Part shown: in pieces, positions 1 to 10,754 of the stretch
How positions within the stretch are numbered: position 1 is the stretch's first letter
Layout of the letters: every line of letters begins with the position of its first letter
Assembly (NCBI GenBank): GCA_037576195.1
Contig: CM075101.1
Location: 39,432,001-39,496,000 of the forward strand
DNA from: Phytoseiulus persimilis
Taxonomy: Eukaryota > Arthropoda > Arachnida > Mesostigmata > Phytoseiidae
DNA length: 64,000 bases
Direction: 5' to 3'
Notes under the pieces: model-generated
The model's database searches: none
Told to the model about the DNA's origin: nothing
What the model saw: only the letters and a program-made list of their open reading frames with translations
Program-made: the position numbers and the translations under genes

Positions 1-385
1 CTGTTGATGATGCTATTGCCGCCACCGGGTCTACGTGCCTCCACCGGCAGTTTGAGTCCGTGTCATATGAGTATGTAGTTCGCCAGACACCGAGGCTTTT
101 CTGAATCAACGGATGCTATTCTCACTACAGTGAGGAATTCTGTGGCCTCACTCCGGTGCTGGATGAGAGCTCCGAGAAGGTGAGGAGCATTCGTGATCGT
201 GGATGCGCATCACCGCTCGCACCAAACAGCTGAGGAGTCAGAATGCAACGGAAAGCATCGTTGTGGGAGTTCCCTTCGGTGTAGTAGCAAGAAATGATTT
301 CGGGAACGCTCTGAATGGTCTCTTCGTTCGTCGCTTTCCAGGGAAAATATCCGTTTCATGCGGGCGACTGTAAAATTGGCGCAGA
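1..385. other. Intergenic stretch upstream of PIGT
   Basis: I see no convincing coding exon, RNA gene or repeat here. The stretch should contain the PIGT promoter and 5' UTR, because the PIGT signal-peptide exon opens at 386, but I could not identify a TATA box or initiator. Confidence 0.4.
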
Positions 386-3300
386 ATGAAAATCACTTTG
401 GTGATCCTCGTTTTCTGTTATTGGTGTGAATCCAGTGCTCTCAGCGCAGATGAGACATTCACTGAAGAATTGTTCATAAAGCACTTGCCTTCCGGCCACC
501 TTTACTCGTTCTTCAGCTTCACCACTACCCTTGACAATCCGGTCGAAAGTTTGAAATTTTACCGGTAAAGTATCCGCAAGAGTTCCGATTTCTCTCCAGA
601 CAATGTCGAACTCCGATGGAATCCCTCCGATATCCTTTTGGGGGCATCCAGGGCTCCTCTTCGCACAGCGAGTATCATTCGAGGAGATAAAATTCCAGGC
701 TCTTCCCTTCAACCATCGGCGACCTGCTGCAGATAAGTTCGGTTGATGAATTCCATGTATCACTCACTCAAGGAAAGTGGTCTCACGAGCAGTGGGGCTA
801 TCCTATGAAAGACAGGCCGGCCGGGGCCGTGCTTTGGGCCTGGTTCAAAGAAAATCCGGATCAGAATTGGAAGAAATTCGCTTCAGCTCTTGGTAATCTC
901 AGGCGCTACCTAGTCGACGTGTTTCTCGTATTTGTGTTCGTATTCGTATTTGTGAGAGGCAAGTATATCGTCCCTGTACTGTGGTTGACCGTGGATCTGA
1001 CTTTCCAGGTGGCGTAACGTGTTCATCCCTCAATTTCATCGATGACGCGATCACTGTTGTGCCGAAGTATGTGTTTCGTCCGGAAGGACATATTGAGAAC
1101 TTGAACGACACCAATCTCAGGTATGCTATGCTACCTGGCGAAGCTGTCTGCACCGAAAACCTGACACCTTGGCTCAAGTTCCTCCCGTGCTCGACTTCAG
1201 GTAATGAATTTGAGACGATGACCCATGCAAACCCTTGGTACCGATGATTGATGCCTAATCGAAGCCGCTTTCTTGAAGGGCTCTCACAGCTCTTACGAGC
1301 GACTGCCATCTTCTCCACACATCATATTTCGATAGGACTCGACGTGAAGAAATTGTGCCTCGACAAAACCTGCCTCCAGGTGAGTTGAGATGTGATCAAT
1401 TTGCGGCTTTCTATCATTCAGGTTCAGGCAGGGTTCCGTGAGTGTTCGCGGACGATCCGATTCTTGCAGACACAGTTATTGCTGCAGCAGCACGTGAGCG
1501 TTGTTTTTGATGCCACCATCGCGACAGGGAAACAGGATTGGAGTTTCATTAAACTTTTCGGCAAAACGATCTCCTCGGACTGCCCCCTCGCTTCAAAAAC
1601 GTTAGTCATTGTCGATACGACTGACAATGGTGTCAGTTCGCGTTTCACACTTGTTCCGGAACCCCATCGCATAGAGAAGAACGGAGACATCTCGTTCGCC
1701 GTGTATGATGTGAAAGCTCTTCTACAAAAGAGCAACCACGTGGATATTATTGCCAACTTCGAGAAAAGTCACACTTACTGGACTATCAAACCACCACCGG
1801 TGACGATCAATAGATACGTCCAAGGTGAGGTCAAATTTCAACATGTAGAGGCGAAATCGAATATTATCCTCGCATGGGATTGATTTCGAGTCGTCACGGA
1901 AGGCAATATGAGGTTTGGCTCTTGCAGGATACGGGTTGGAAGGTGGCGGAGTCCGCACGATTATTGTCAACAGCGAGTACAAAGCCTTCAACGTTACATA
2001 CTTGGAAGTTATCCCATGGTGAGTTGATAGCCTTCGCCGGCGACTAGTAGGAATCTATTCTTGTGACGCTGTTCAAGAAACCGAATACGGCGTTAAGCTA
2101 TTTATCGCACGAGATATCGGTATTTGAAATCAAATTAGACCAGATGTTCTCCATATGTCCTTGCATTCGAGTGGAAATCAATGATAAATCCTGAGCGGCA
2201 ACGAAGTTCACTTCATCTAGTGCCGTTTCTCGAGAACTGTCACTTCTTGGGTGAATCAATCGCCAGAGAGCTGAATGACTGACAAGAATCCACCCATTGG
2301 GAACGACAAGCCTGCTCCGCCCGGGCTAAAAAATGGGGATGACGCTCTTCCCGCGGCACCGTCTGAACAGAAAGAGGTAGCCGCTTCTTCAGACCCAGGA
2401 AAGCCGTCGGCCCAAGACGCAACAAAGACGGAGAGCGGTAGAGCCCAACCGGGCGATGGTGTCCCGCATGCCGGAGAGGCGGAGGGAAAACCTATCAAAA
2501 AAGAAGTCGCGAAAGATCCGAACGAACCAGCTCGGTCAGATGATTGTGCATGTTGCACTGTGTTGTGATCACGCTTCGCGCTGGACCCACCACATTAACA
2601 GACAATGAGCAAACGTCTATAAAACTACGTGTTCCAGAGCCGAACCAGTATTCTCACTTGCGGTAGCGTTCCGGGGAGCTCAACGCGAGTTTTCGTGGGG
2701 AATCGATTTGGAGTATGAATGATAGGCCACTTCGCCCTTACAGGTACTTGAGGGTGTTCGTCCACACGTTGAAGGTCACGAGCAACGGCAGGCAGATATT
2801 CCCCAATCGCATCGTATTCCAGCCTTCACTAGATCGGTGAGCTGCATTTCATATGCGATAACGTGCGAGAAAATAAGACGCGGGGCGGCACGGCTCGGAG
2901 GGAGAGCTCTGATTACGACTCGCCGTTTTGATTGTAGCGAGAAACCCTGTCATCTTGAAATCGGACTGAACCTGGAGCCACGATCCAAAACCGAACTATT
3001 CTTCTCGTTCGAACGAGCTTTCCTCGCTTGGATAGAATATCCTCCCGATCCACACCTCGGATTCTACGTCGGAGCCGCATCCCTCACTCTATCAGTCCCT
3101 CGCGAAGGCCTTGCAAACTACACCGGAGATATTTCAACGTCAAGAAGCCTCGAAACGGCTCTACTTGCTCCCAACGATGGACGACAACGCAATCTGGTCC
3201 TATTCACCGAGATCCTGCTCGTCACCCTGCCCACGCCAGATTTCAGTATGCCATACAACGTGATTTGCTTCGTGTGCACTGCTATAGCTCTTGCATTCGG

Positions 3301-3424
3301 GCCCATCTACAATGTAACGACGAAAAACTTGACGCTGCAAGACAAGAATCTGAAAAGAGGCTGGTTGCACGCGATCGTTCAGAAATTAAAAGGAGTCTCT
3401 GTAAGGAAGTTGAAGAAAGAGTGA
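386..3424 (+). CDS. PIGT: GPI transamidase component PIG-T, eight exons
   Basis: PIG-T is a subunit of the ER-membrane GPI transamidase complex, which cleaves the C-terminal signal of precursor proteins and attaches the GPI anchor. Exons by splice consensus and phase: 386-564, 699-892, 1009-1200, 1279-1379, 1422-1824, 1928-2018, 2744-2836, 2938-3424. They join to 1740 nt, i.e. 579 residues, against about 578 in human PIGT. The product opens with a signal peptide (MKITLVILVFCYW...), then EELFIKHLPSG, CSSLNFIDD, AVCTENLTPW, SVVFDA, DCPLAS, ERAFLAWIEYPPDP and the very conserved LPTPDFSMPYNVIC just before the C-terminal membrane span; all are PIGT hallmarks. The tail after the span is short and basic (SVRKLKKE), cytosolic by topology. 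Every junction is in phase. The start of exon 5 could be 1422 or 1428. Intron 6 (725 bp) is much longer than the others and holds a separate ORF. Confidence 0.95.
2275..2568 (+). CDS. Nested 97-residue hydrophilic ORF with C-terminal CaaX-like box, inside PIGT intron 6
   Basis: An uninterrupted ATG-to-stop ORF lies on the sense strand within the 725-bp intron 2019-2743 of PIGT. The product is rich in Lys, Pro, Glu, Asp and Ala, has no hydrophobic segment, and is predicted to be disordered. It ends DDCACCTVL. The last four residues, CTVL, fit a CaaX prenylation box with Leu at the end (geranylgeranyl type), and the neighbouring cysteines could be acylated. I do not recognise a family. It could be a small membrane-anchored protein expressed from its own promoter, a retained alternative PIGT exon, or a chance ORF. 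The strongly skewed composition and the well-formed C-terminus favour coding. No promoter or poly(A) signal was identified. Confidence 0.45.
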   Translation: MTDKNPPIGNDKPAPPGLKNGDDALPAAPSEQKEVAASSDPGKPSAQDATKTESGRAQPGDGVPHAGEAEGKPIKKEVAKDPNEPARSDDCACCTVL

Positions 3425-5624
3425 TACCATGCAGCTGTTGGCCGAACTGATAGCCTGGGATCAGCACCAGTTAGGGGAGCAGCGCCGTTCGTTCAGAGAA
3501 TCAGCGTGGAGTCTGTATGGTCACTTACTCCTCAAGGATTCTCTACGATTGGCCCTCCTCCCGTTGGCGGACCGAAACGCGATTCCTGCCTGTGCGAAGT
3601 GCCAGGGAGTCTGTGAAATAATTGGGAGACCTGCTTTGCTTTGAGCACTCCGAACCTTGGAATCAGAGTTCGGTACCCCGGAGTTGAGCTATGAAGCTTC
3701 ATGGCAGCATGCTGGATGTGAAGGAGGCACAAATATGTAAATAAACGAGGGTCTTCCCTGGAATCGGCCTTGCCTGGGATAATCCGTCCGACTCATTCCT
3801 GCGGCGATACTTCGTACCCTGCACCGTGCGGTTCGACGACCCGCAAAATTTATCTGGAGTACACAGAGTGGACAAATTGAGGAGAGGAAAATATGGGACC
3901 TCTATGTAGCTTCTCCCCTCAACCTGTCTCATGGAACCATCCCTGGCGTCACAACGAGTGACCCGGGCCAGACTGTAAGTACTTGTTTCAGACTCATGTA
4001 GCATAAAAGATCCCATGCTCGAGATTTCCTCATTTTGTCCACTTACCACGAGAGAAACGCAGAGCAAGAGAGCATTAATTCCCACAGTCTCGAAGATGTC
4101 CGCGCTGATTGTCGAAACCTCCTTCAATCACCAAGGCACAATTATCCTGCATTCATGGAATCCTCAATATGTTCACTCCGAACAGTCAAGATTTCGGCCG
4201 AAGAGTGATCACGCACGGTCGATAAGAGAGCGAACTCCTTGGCTCCATGAAATGATATGAGCTATTATGCCTTCAGAATCTCAAGGTCGAACAGTTGACC
4301 GGGTTACATTAATCATTAATTATCATCCATCAATCCCTGGATGTGTGGGTAGATGCATGGATAGATTGATGAATTGTGCATGAGAACTGATGAACTGAGA
4401 GACTCATTTATGCATCTCCCTATATGGATAGATGGGAGGTGAAAAATTGTATATGCCCAAACTTCCCTTGTTGGAGCTGGAGATTCATAGACCAGCCGAC
4501 CTCCGGCCGACTGGGGACGGCCGCGCTTCCGGCGGTTGGACTGGCATCCCTGGCCTGGAGGCGAATCAACATATAAATCAGCCTCCATGGACTCCAAAAA
4601 TTATGGTCAGATTGATCCCGAAATCTCCGGGACACGTCAGAGGGCAGAAGCGGGGGAAGGAGCCCGCACGCGAAAGAGGGCCTCTGAGCTCGCGGGAGAG
4701 CTGACGGTCTCTTTTGAGACAAGTGGAGCAATTGGGATTGGCTTTCTTCGGACGAGAGAGAACAGCGATTTCAGGGACACTGGCAGCTAGACACTAGCAC
4801 GAAACGGATAAGGGCAGAGATGTTCTCTGCAAACCACGGCACACGACTGCGGTGCACGTTTACCACAAACAACACCACTTGACCACGCACATAGCTTGCC
4901 AGCGGCAGAGAAACGGAAGAAGCGGAGGGAAGAGGGAGAACGACTCCCGCTCTCATGAGTTCGAAGTAATGCTAACCCAGTTCCATCCGTGAGAGCGGCA
5001 CCCCCCTGGGGGTCTTTGAGGGCTGGCAAGCGGCTTTTCGCGGGTATTTTCTCATGTTTTTGGTGGTGCTCCGGCGCGGTGGGAAGGGCTGACACTTTCT
5101 TAAAACTCCCTGTTCCATTCATGGAGTCCATCAGTGATGGCACGCGAATGTTTGAGCTCGATAATCTTTGTCGCGCGACTTCGATTGCTCATAGATGCTC
5201 CCGCATCGTCCGAGCTGAATATCGATCGGCCACATTGCCTCTCCGCGAGCGGCTTTCACACGTCGCTGAAAATGGTCAGAGACCTCAAGACGAGATTCGG
5301 AGAACGGTTGCGCAACGCCGTAACAGCGAAGATATGGCCGAAAAATCGAAGCTGTTGAATGAATGAGTGTCCGATCAATGCCTAAATCGATTCTAGGACA
5401 CCAAGAGCTCCGGACTCTGAGGATCGTCGGACGAACCGATGATTAGCTTTGATGAGCAGTCACGCAACGAGACACCCGCCATGACGGCAACAGTGTTTAC
5501 TAATGCCCAACGTGCACTTGCATTTCGATTTCTTGAAACTGAAACCGATTGCCCTCCAATTCCTTGGAAACCGAAACGTTTCGCTGGACTCTCTCCGGAC
5601 AGCTTTTAGGAGAAAACCATTCAG
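3425..5624. other. Intergenic region after PIGT, with weak ORFs only
   Basis: This holds the PIGT 3' end, a simple repeat (described separately) and several short ORFs with no recognisable domain. The most gene-like is 4587-4790 (+), an ATG ORF of 67 residues starting MDSKNYGQIDPEISG, about 15 bp downstream of a TATA-like ATATAAAT at 4571-4578. An open stretch at 5200-5366 (+) ending SKLLNE has a plausible composition but no start or splice context I trust. Nothing here is a confident gene. Confidence 0.35.
4316..4445. repeat. Degenerate GATGGATAGAT-type simple repeat
   Basis: About 130 bp built from imperfect runs of ATGGATAG, GATTGATGAAT and CATCCATC words. It is low complexity and not coding. 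A related motif (GGGTGGATGAATGAATTATGCATG) recurs near 44008-44031. Confidence 0.6.
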
Positions 5625-6504
5625 ATGACGACCATGAGAACCCACGTTGTTATCTTCTGTCTTGTGAACTTCACACTGGCTCAGCGTATCCTCGGTCAAG
5701 AGAACAATGGAAGTCTCGAGATATCGAGTCTGAGTCGTGTACGAAGGGAAGCCGTGGATTTGGTCAATGAGGTGAGTGAAGATATCCAAGGCTTTCCTGA
5801 ACATCACCGTAAATTCAGTTCGCATGCAGAGGGGGGAGTGGGACGGAATCGTGGGCCGTTATCGTCGGAGCAAGTTCCAAAATCCTCGTTCGCGGTATGA
5901 GCCTGCTCTGCGTTCGAAATAGGAGAACTTCCCGCGGCACCTCCTCGCCTAGTGAACAAGGAAGCCTGATGTGGTTTCTCCAAATTACCAGACTCCTGTA
6001 AGGATCGGATCAGCGACGGGTCGCATGGTAGCCGGAGTCAGCAGACTTGCGTCGGGTTTGCCCCAATTCAGGAAAGACGGACGACATTATTGGCCGACTG
6101 AATACTCCCTGACAAACCAGATCGGACTTCAAGGGATCAACGATTTAGTCGGTATGTTGATCCTCCGACAGATCGACCAAGTGGCGAGTCATCGCTTGCG
6201 ATAACGGGAGATTGTACTATTCAGAACTATCAAATTATTCGTGTCCCGCTTCCCGAACGATGAATGGATGTAATTGGACGGAATCAATGATCGATGCATT
6301 CTTTCAGGCGATGTCGCTAACTACGAGAGAGTCAGGGCTTTGGCAATCGCTCGAGCCGCATCGTGTTCGCAGCGACGAAATTGTTGGTGGAGCCAGAGCG
6401 TCGCGGCTTTCACGAAAGTGTTCGGGCCGATCAGTGAGAATCAAAAGCTGGCTCAAAAAATAGACTGCAACAAGGTATTTGCCGGTTGCCAGCACTATCA
6501 TTGA
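5625..6504 (+). CDS. Predicted small secreted protein, three exons
   Basis: Exons 5625-5771, 5992-6151 and 6308-6504 join in phase to 504 nt (167 residues). The first exon begins MTTMRTHVVIFCLVNFTLAQ, a typical signal peptide, followed by a possible dibasic site (RVRRE). Exon 2 is Gly/Arg rich and lacks cysteine. Exon 3 has four cysteines (SCSQRRNC and IDCNKVFAGC) that could form two disulphides, and ends CQHYH. The donors GTGAGT and GTATGT and the acceptors TTACCAG and TTTCAG are good. ATG 5634 is an alternative start. I do not recognise the family, and the function is unknown; a secreted peptide or effector-like protein is the most that can be said. The last exon could instead splice at 6474 (AAG|GTATTT). 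Confidence 0.5.
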
Positions 6505-6809
6505 GTCCAGTCGAGGCTAGTGGAACTAAATATGAGGCCACCGAGGAATGAAGCTGAGCGTGCGCGGTTGTGAACTCCCAAAGCCCATCAACAAAGGTGA
6601 TTCCTCCGGAACGCCGGTTGAGGTTCAAACAGAGCGCTCTCAGTGTCTGGCACGGAGCTTTTCGGAGTAGGCAAAGACGTGGTGAGAGCTTTTACAATCT
6701 TGGACGTCAAACGAATTTTGGGGAATTAAAGGTAAACAAAGCAGCTGTACGTGGGAATAGAAACGCGTAACCGTCTGGAACAACAAAGACGTCTCTCGGG
6801 GACATTTTT

Positions 6810-6815
6810 TTTATT
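6810..6815 (-). terminator. Poly(A) signal AATAAA downstream of the receptor kinase
   Basis: AATAAA on the minus strand, about 190 bp after the stop of the receptor kinase gene at 7008. Spacing and orientation fit the 3' end of that transcript. Confidence 0.5.
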
Positions 6816-7007
6816 CTCTGGAGTTTATGTCTTTCATTTCTTCCATCCAAACTAAATCGATCATCTCCAAGCTCAAGGACCTTTATGTGCAAATCAGACT
6901 CTCAGGTGGCCGAGTATATGTACAGGTTGAGGTTCTATAGTCAGTAAAACAGCAACAGCTCCATTTCACCGTTTTCAAGATTTTCCGCTTCTCCACACGC
7001 GCCATCT

Positions 7008-10000
7008 TCAAACGATTTTCATGGAGCTTATCCGATTCCCTCCACTCCCATAGAAAGAATCCGACCGCCGGACTTTGTTTCGGCTCGCCCACGACATGCT
7101 CCCGTGCGAATTCGAACCTCTCGAGAATCTCTCCAGTGATTCCGCGTTCATAACGGTGCCTTCTTCGATGCACGGATGAACAAGTTCCGCATCGGAAGTG
7201 AGGCTTTCGAAAAGCTCCATCGCGTCGGGTCGATCCTCTTTATCCAATGACCAGATACGTAGCAGGAGAGCTTCCAAATCGCTCGAAATCTTCTGCGGAA
7301 GCGTTGGGAAACCCCCTTTCCTGATGAACTCCTGGACGTCGCGGTCATTGCGATCATGATAGGGGTAGCCACCGAACGTGATTATTTCATAGAGCACGAT
7401 GCCGAAACTCCAGATGTCAGATTCTTTGTGGTAGACGCCCGTTTGGAGTAGCTCAGGAGACATCCATCGGACAGGCATCGGCCCGTTGCGCATGATTCTG
7501 TAATAGCCTTGATCGACGAGGTTTTTACAAAAACCGAAATCGGCGATTTTGATCGTAAGACTCTCGTGCACGAGACAGTTCCGACAGGCCAGATCGCCGT
7601 GCACGTAGTCCAGACTCGCGAGGTAGGATAGTCCGCGACATATGTCCACTGCCATTTGTGTTAGAAGAGCAGCTCCTATTTCTCCTTTGTCGACGAGATG
7701 CCGTCTATCTTGGAGGTAGCTCTTGAGGTTTCCATACATCATGAACTCAGTTACGATTAGGCACTTTGATTCAGGTTTCACTATGACTCCAACGAGCCGG
7801 AGGATGTTGACATGATTGAACTGTTTCATCACTTCAGCTTCACTCAGGAGCTCCAACTTGGCATTGGCGTTCTTCGGGTCCTTGGCCGCTTTGATTGCCA
7901 CCTTGGAGACGTTCTTGCCCTGGTCCACGAAGTCGCCGAAGTAAACTTTCCCGAAGGCGCCTTCCCCGACGGGTCGATAGATTCGTACGCTGTCCTCAGG
8001 AAGCTGATACTCTGTGAGCGTGAACAATGGACCCTGGTTCTGCTCCAAAGCTCTCATTTTCTTCTCGTAGTGACGATAGGCGAAACCTAGGCCGATTCCG
8101 CCCAGGAACACGAGCGAACCGACGACCATGCCGCTTATGGCGAGGATGTGCGCACCGTCGCATGAGACTCCCAACGCGTCCACGATTCCCTGGAACGCAC
8201 AGGTCGGCGTTCCGTCGGTGGGCTTGGTACCCCTGAACCATCTGATATTCGAGTACGATTGGCTGCTCGTACCATTTGGGAAGAAAGTGCCAACGTTCTC
8301 CCAAGTGCCGTTGCGGTACTGATACAAAGTTATGTCTTCAGGCTGACGGAGCGTCCTGTTAAACTTGACGACTCCGCTAACCCCACGGAATTCGCTCGTT
8401 CTGATCTTCCTCGCGAGGTCCAAGAAAGCGCCTCTACTCGTATCGTGATTGAGACTCCGCAATTTATCCAAGAAAGTTCTGTTCTCGCCGAATAACACTC
8501 CCAAGCTCTTGCCCAAAGCCCAAACAGCGTCGTAGGCGAAGCCGGCATGCTCGTCGAGCTGGAGGGTGAAATTCTGGGTAACGTTGCCCTTCCATTCGAG
8601 AACGGTTTCGCCGTCGAAGTCCGTCACGAAGTCGTCATGGGCCAACTCTTTGAATCTGTAACTAAACGAATACTCCACCGCCTCCTCCATCTCTATGCTC
8701 GTGCAGTTCGTATCGTTCACGTTCTCGAAGGAATGATCATTAATCCAGAAAGGCAGCAGCCAGACATAGCCGTATCGGGCAGTCATCTTCAGCTTGAAAG
8801 CTTGACACATTATGTGACCAGCCACTCTTTCAGGAAAATCTCCGATGATGATTCTAGCCTCCGTCTGTTTTCTCATGCTTTCAAGTTTTTCTCGGATTCG
8901 TGAGTGCGCGTAGGAGTACGGACCGAGTAGATGCTGTGAGTTTGCCGTGGCAGAGGCTCGGATGTCTTCTATGTACGCCGAACTTTGATAAGAAGACTCT
9001 GTGAAGGCAGCGAAAGTCATCCATCTCATGTCTTTGATGAATCGCACGTAGGCTTTAGCGAGCAAACTGGTGTCCGGAGGAATCCTGAAGAAATAATTTT
9101 GATTCCTCGTGACGTCATCGATGACACTATCCACCATGTAGCTGAATACGACGTGCTTGTAGTGTTCAGCAACCCCGATGAGACTTTCGAGTGAACGATT
9201 GCAGTCTGGTCCGATCACCCCTACGAACTGAGTTTCGCTTGACGTAGTATTGTTGATGTATTGTTTCAGAATATTCTCTCGATTGCAACCTCCCTCGACC
9301 ACATCTTGGTCGAGAATGACGCCCTTGAGGTATTTATTGTTGATGCGGTTGATTGCTGTTGCACTGGCAACCCGCAAACTGCCGTCTTTCGTTGGGAAGA
9401 TAGCGTGGATCTTAATTTTGGGATACACGTCCACTCCTTGTGACCACCGCGAATCCAGTCGATCTCTGACGAACGAGCAGGCGCACTGCTGGAGCGTCTC
9501 ATCATCGTCCCTTTTTGCGGCGTCGTCCGTCACCAAACTTAGATATTCCTCAGCGCTGAAGTCGGCCTTTTCCAGCAGCTTGACGACTTGTGGTGCGGCG
9601 GTCTTGAGATCTTCCCAATACAACTTTCTCAGCTTGGCGCTCGGGTATATGCAGCCTTTGATCCCACCACGTGTATTACATGACGGAAACAGCACTTCGG
9701 TTCGCGTGTCGCTGGACGCTGTCAAGGAACTGGCGCTGTAGTCGAAAATCAGCATTGGTTTGTTTACTGACAGAGCGCGATGCACTATACTCTCCAGCCG
9801 ATAGCCAACCCATGCTACTTTCACATACAATGCGAGCTCATCGATCTGGCTTATGATGGCTTCGTAGTTCTCGTGCGGGAAAGCGGCTAGGAGAGTTGCA
9901 CATCTGACTCCTGTTCTCCTGCATCTTTCGGGGATGTATTGACCCGAGGAATCACACTTCGGGTAGCGTGTGCTTTCACACCAATTGGACGTGGTTCCAG

Positions 10001-10577
10001 GCCTCTTGAGAGCAGTTCGGAAATCCGTATCGTTGACCTCGAAATTCGCCGACAGACGATCGAAAGTGAAGTATCTGTAGTGATCGGGCGATGGTCCCGA
10101 GCCTGCGGCCTCCACTTGAGCTGTTGTTACGAACCAGCCCAATTTTATGCTGACCCCAAGATAGCCCGCGCTCTTGACCCTTTCTTTTTGGAGTGGAAAC
10201 TGATCCGTTGTCTCAACGACACCGACGTGTAGCAAAGGAATCTTTGTGCAGTCCTCGAGTCGGTCAGGATAGCAGTTCATGTTCTCGACCCATTCTCTTG
10301 AGGTATATTCGTAGGTTACCACTTCGGCGGGGTATCCCAAATGGTCGGAGATGAAATGGAGAAGTATGAAAGCGAGGATTCGGTCGGTCGTCCTCCGTCC
10401 AGTTCCGATGGTAATATTGACTGGGATGTCATTGATGTGCAGTTGGTTTTCTGCCAGAAGCTTTGCAGTCGTCGCACAGATCGGTTTCCGTTTGTGGTCC
10501 TCACAACGGCTTGCAGTGAAACAACTTGTCACCAGGATGACGGCACAGAGAGCCCGCGCTGTGGAGGACAACTTCAT
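7008..10577 (-). CDS. Venus kinase receptor-like tyrosine kinase, intronless
   Basis: The open frame runs 1248 codons from 10754; I place the start at the internal ATG at 10577 (frame residue 60) because a signal peptide follows it (MKLSSTARALCAVILV). Frame numbering: about 90-450 is a Cys-containing domain recalling type-2 solute-binding proteins; about 455-850 is a Venus flytrap domain like that of GABA-B receptors (SQGVDVYPKI onward, with ARIIIGDF); about 869-893 is the membrane span; 920-1190 is a tyrosine kinase of insulin-receptor type with glycine loop GEGAFG (930-935), VAIK Lys 955, HGDLACRN (1052-1059), DFG (1072-1074), GYYR activation loop and PVRWMSPE. The catalytic HRD reads HGD: Arg is replaced by Gly while Asp and the DFG are kept. 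Flytrap plus TM plus insulin-receptor-like kinase is the Venus kinase receptor architecture; the extra N-terminal domain is not in the classical family. No introns, unlike its neighbours. The ligand is unknown. Confidence 0.85.
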   Translation of the reverse strand: MKLSSTARALCAVILVTSCFTASRCEDHKRKPICATTAKLLAENQLHINDIPVNITIGTGRRTTDRILAFILLHFISDHLGYPAEVVTYEYTSREWVENMNCYPDRLEDCTKIPLLHVGVVETTDQFPLQKERVKSAGYLGVSIKLGWFVTTAQVEAAGSGPSPDHYRYFTFDRLSANFEVNDTDFRTALKRPGTTSNWCESTRYPKCDSSGQYIPERCRRTGVRCATLLAAFPHENYEAIISQIDELALYVKVAWVGYRLESIVHRALSVNKPMLIFDYSASSLTASSDTRTEVLFPSCNTRGGIKGCIYPSAKLRKLYWEDLKTAAPQVVKLLEKADFSAEEYLSLVTDDAAKRDDDETLQQCACSFVRDRLDSRWSQGVDVYPKIKIHAIFPTKDGSLRVASATAINRINNKYLKGVILDQDVVEGGCNRENILKQYINNTTSSETQFVGVIGPDCNRSLESLIGVAEHYKHVVFSYMVDSVIDDVTRNQNYFFRIPPDTSLLAKAYVRFIKDMRWMTFAAFTESSYQSSAYIEDIRASATANSQHLLGPYSYAHSRIREKLESMRKQTEARIIIGDFPERVAGHIMCQAFKLKMTARYGYVWLLPFWINDHSFENVNDTNCTSIEMEEAVEYSFSYRFKELAHDDFVTDFDGETVLEWKGNVTQNFTLQLDEHAGFAYDAVWALGKSLGVLFGENRTFLDKLRSLNHDTSRGAFLDLARKIRTSEFRGVSGVVKFNRTLRQPEDITLYQYRNGTWENVGTFFPNGTSSQSYSNIRWFRGTKPTDGTPTCAFQGIVDALGVSCDGAHILAISGMVVGSLVFLGGIGLGFAYRHYEKKMRALEQNQGPLFTLTEYQLPEDSVRIYRPVGEGAFGKVYFGDFVDQGKNVSKVAIKAAKDPKNANAKLELLSEAEVMKQFNHVNILRLVGVIVKPESKCLIVTEFMMYGNLKSYLQDRRHLVDKGEIGAALLTQMAVDICRGLSYLASLDYVHGDLACRNCLVHESLTIKIADFGFCKNLVDQGYYRIMRNGPMPVRWMSPELLQTGVYHKESDIWSFGIVLYEIITFGGYPYHDRNDRDVQEFIRKGGFPTLPQKISSDLEALLLRIWSLDKEDRPDAMELFESLTSDAELVHPCIEEGTVMNAESLERFSRGSNSHGSMSWASRNKVRRSDSFYGSGGNRISSMKIV

Positions 10578-10754
10578 TAGAAACACCGCCCCACAGCTCA
10601 GTCGCCGCTTCTTCCGGGGAGGGCAGACCGCAGCGAATGTTGGTTCTTCAGATGGTATCGTTTTCGTTCCAAGGAAATCGAAAAAGTTTTTCTTGGAACC
10701 TTTGAATTTCATTATCACATCCTCCGAAGCTGCGTTCGCCTTGACGGAGCGCAC

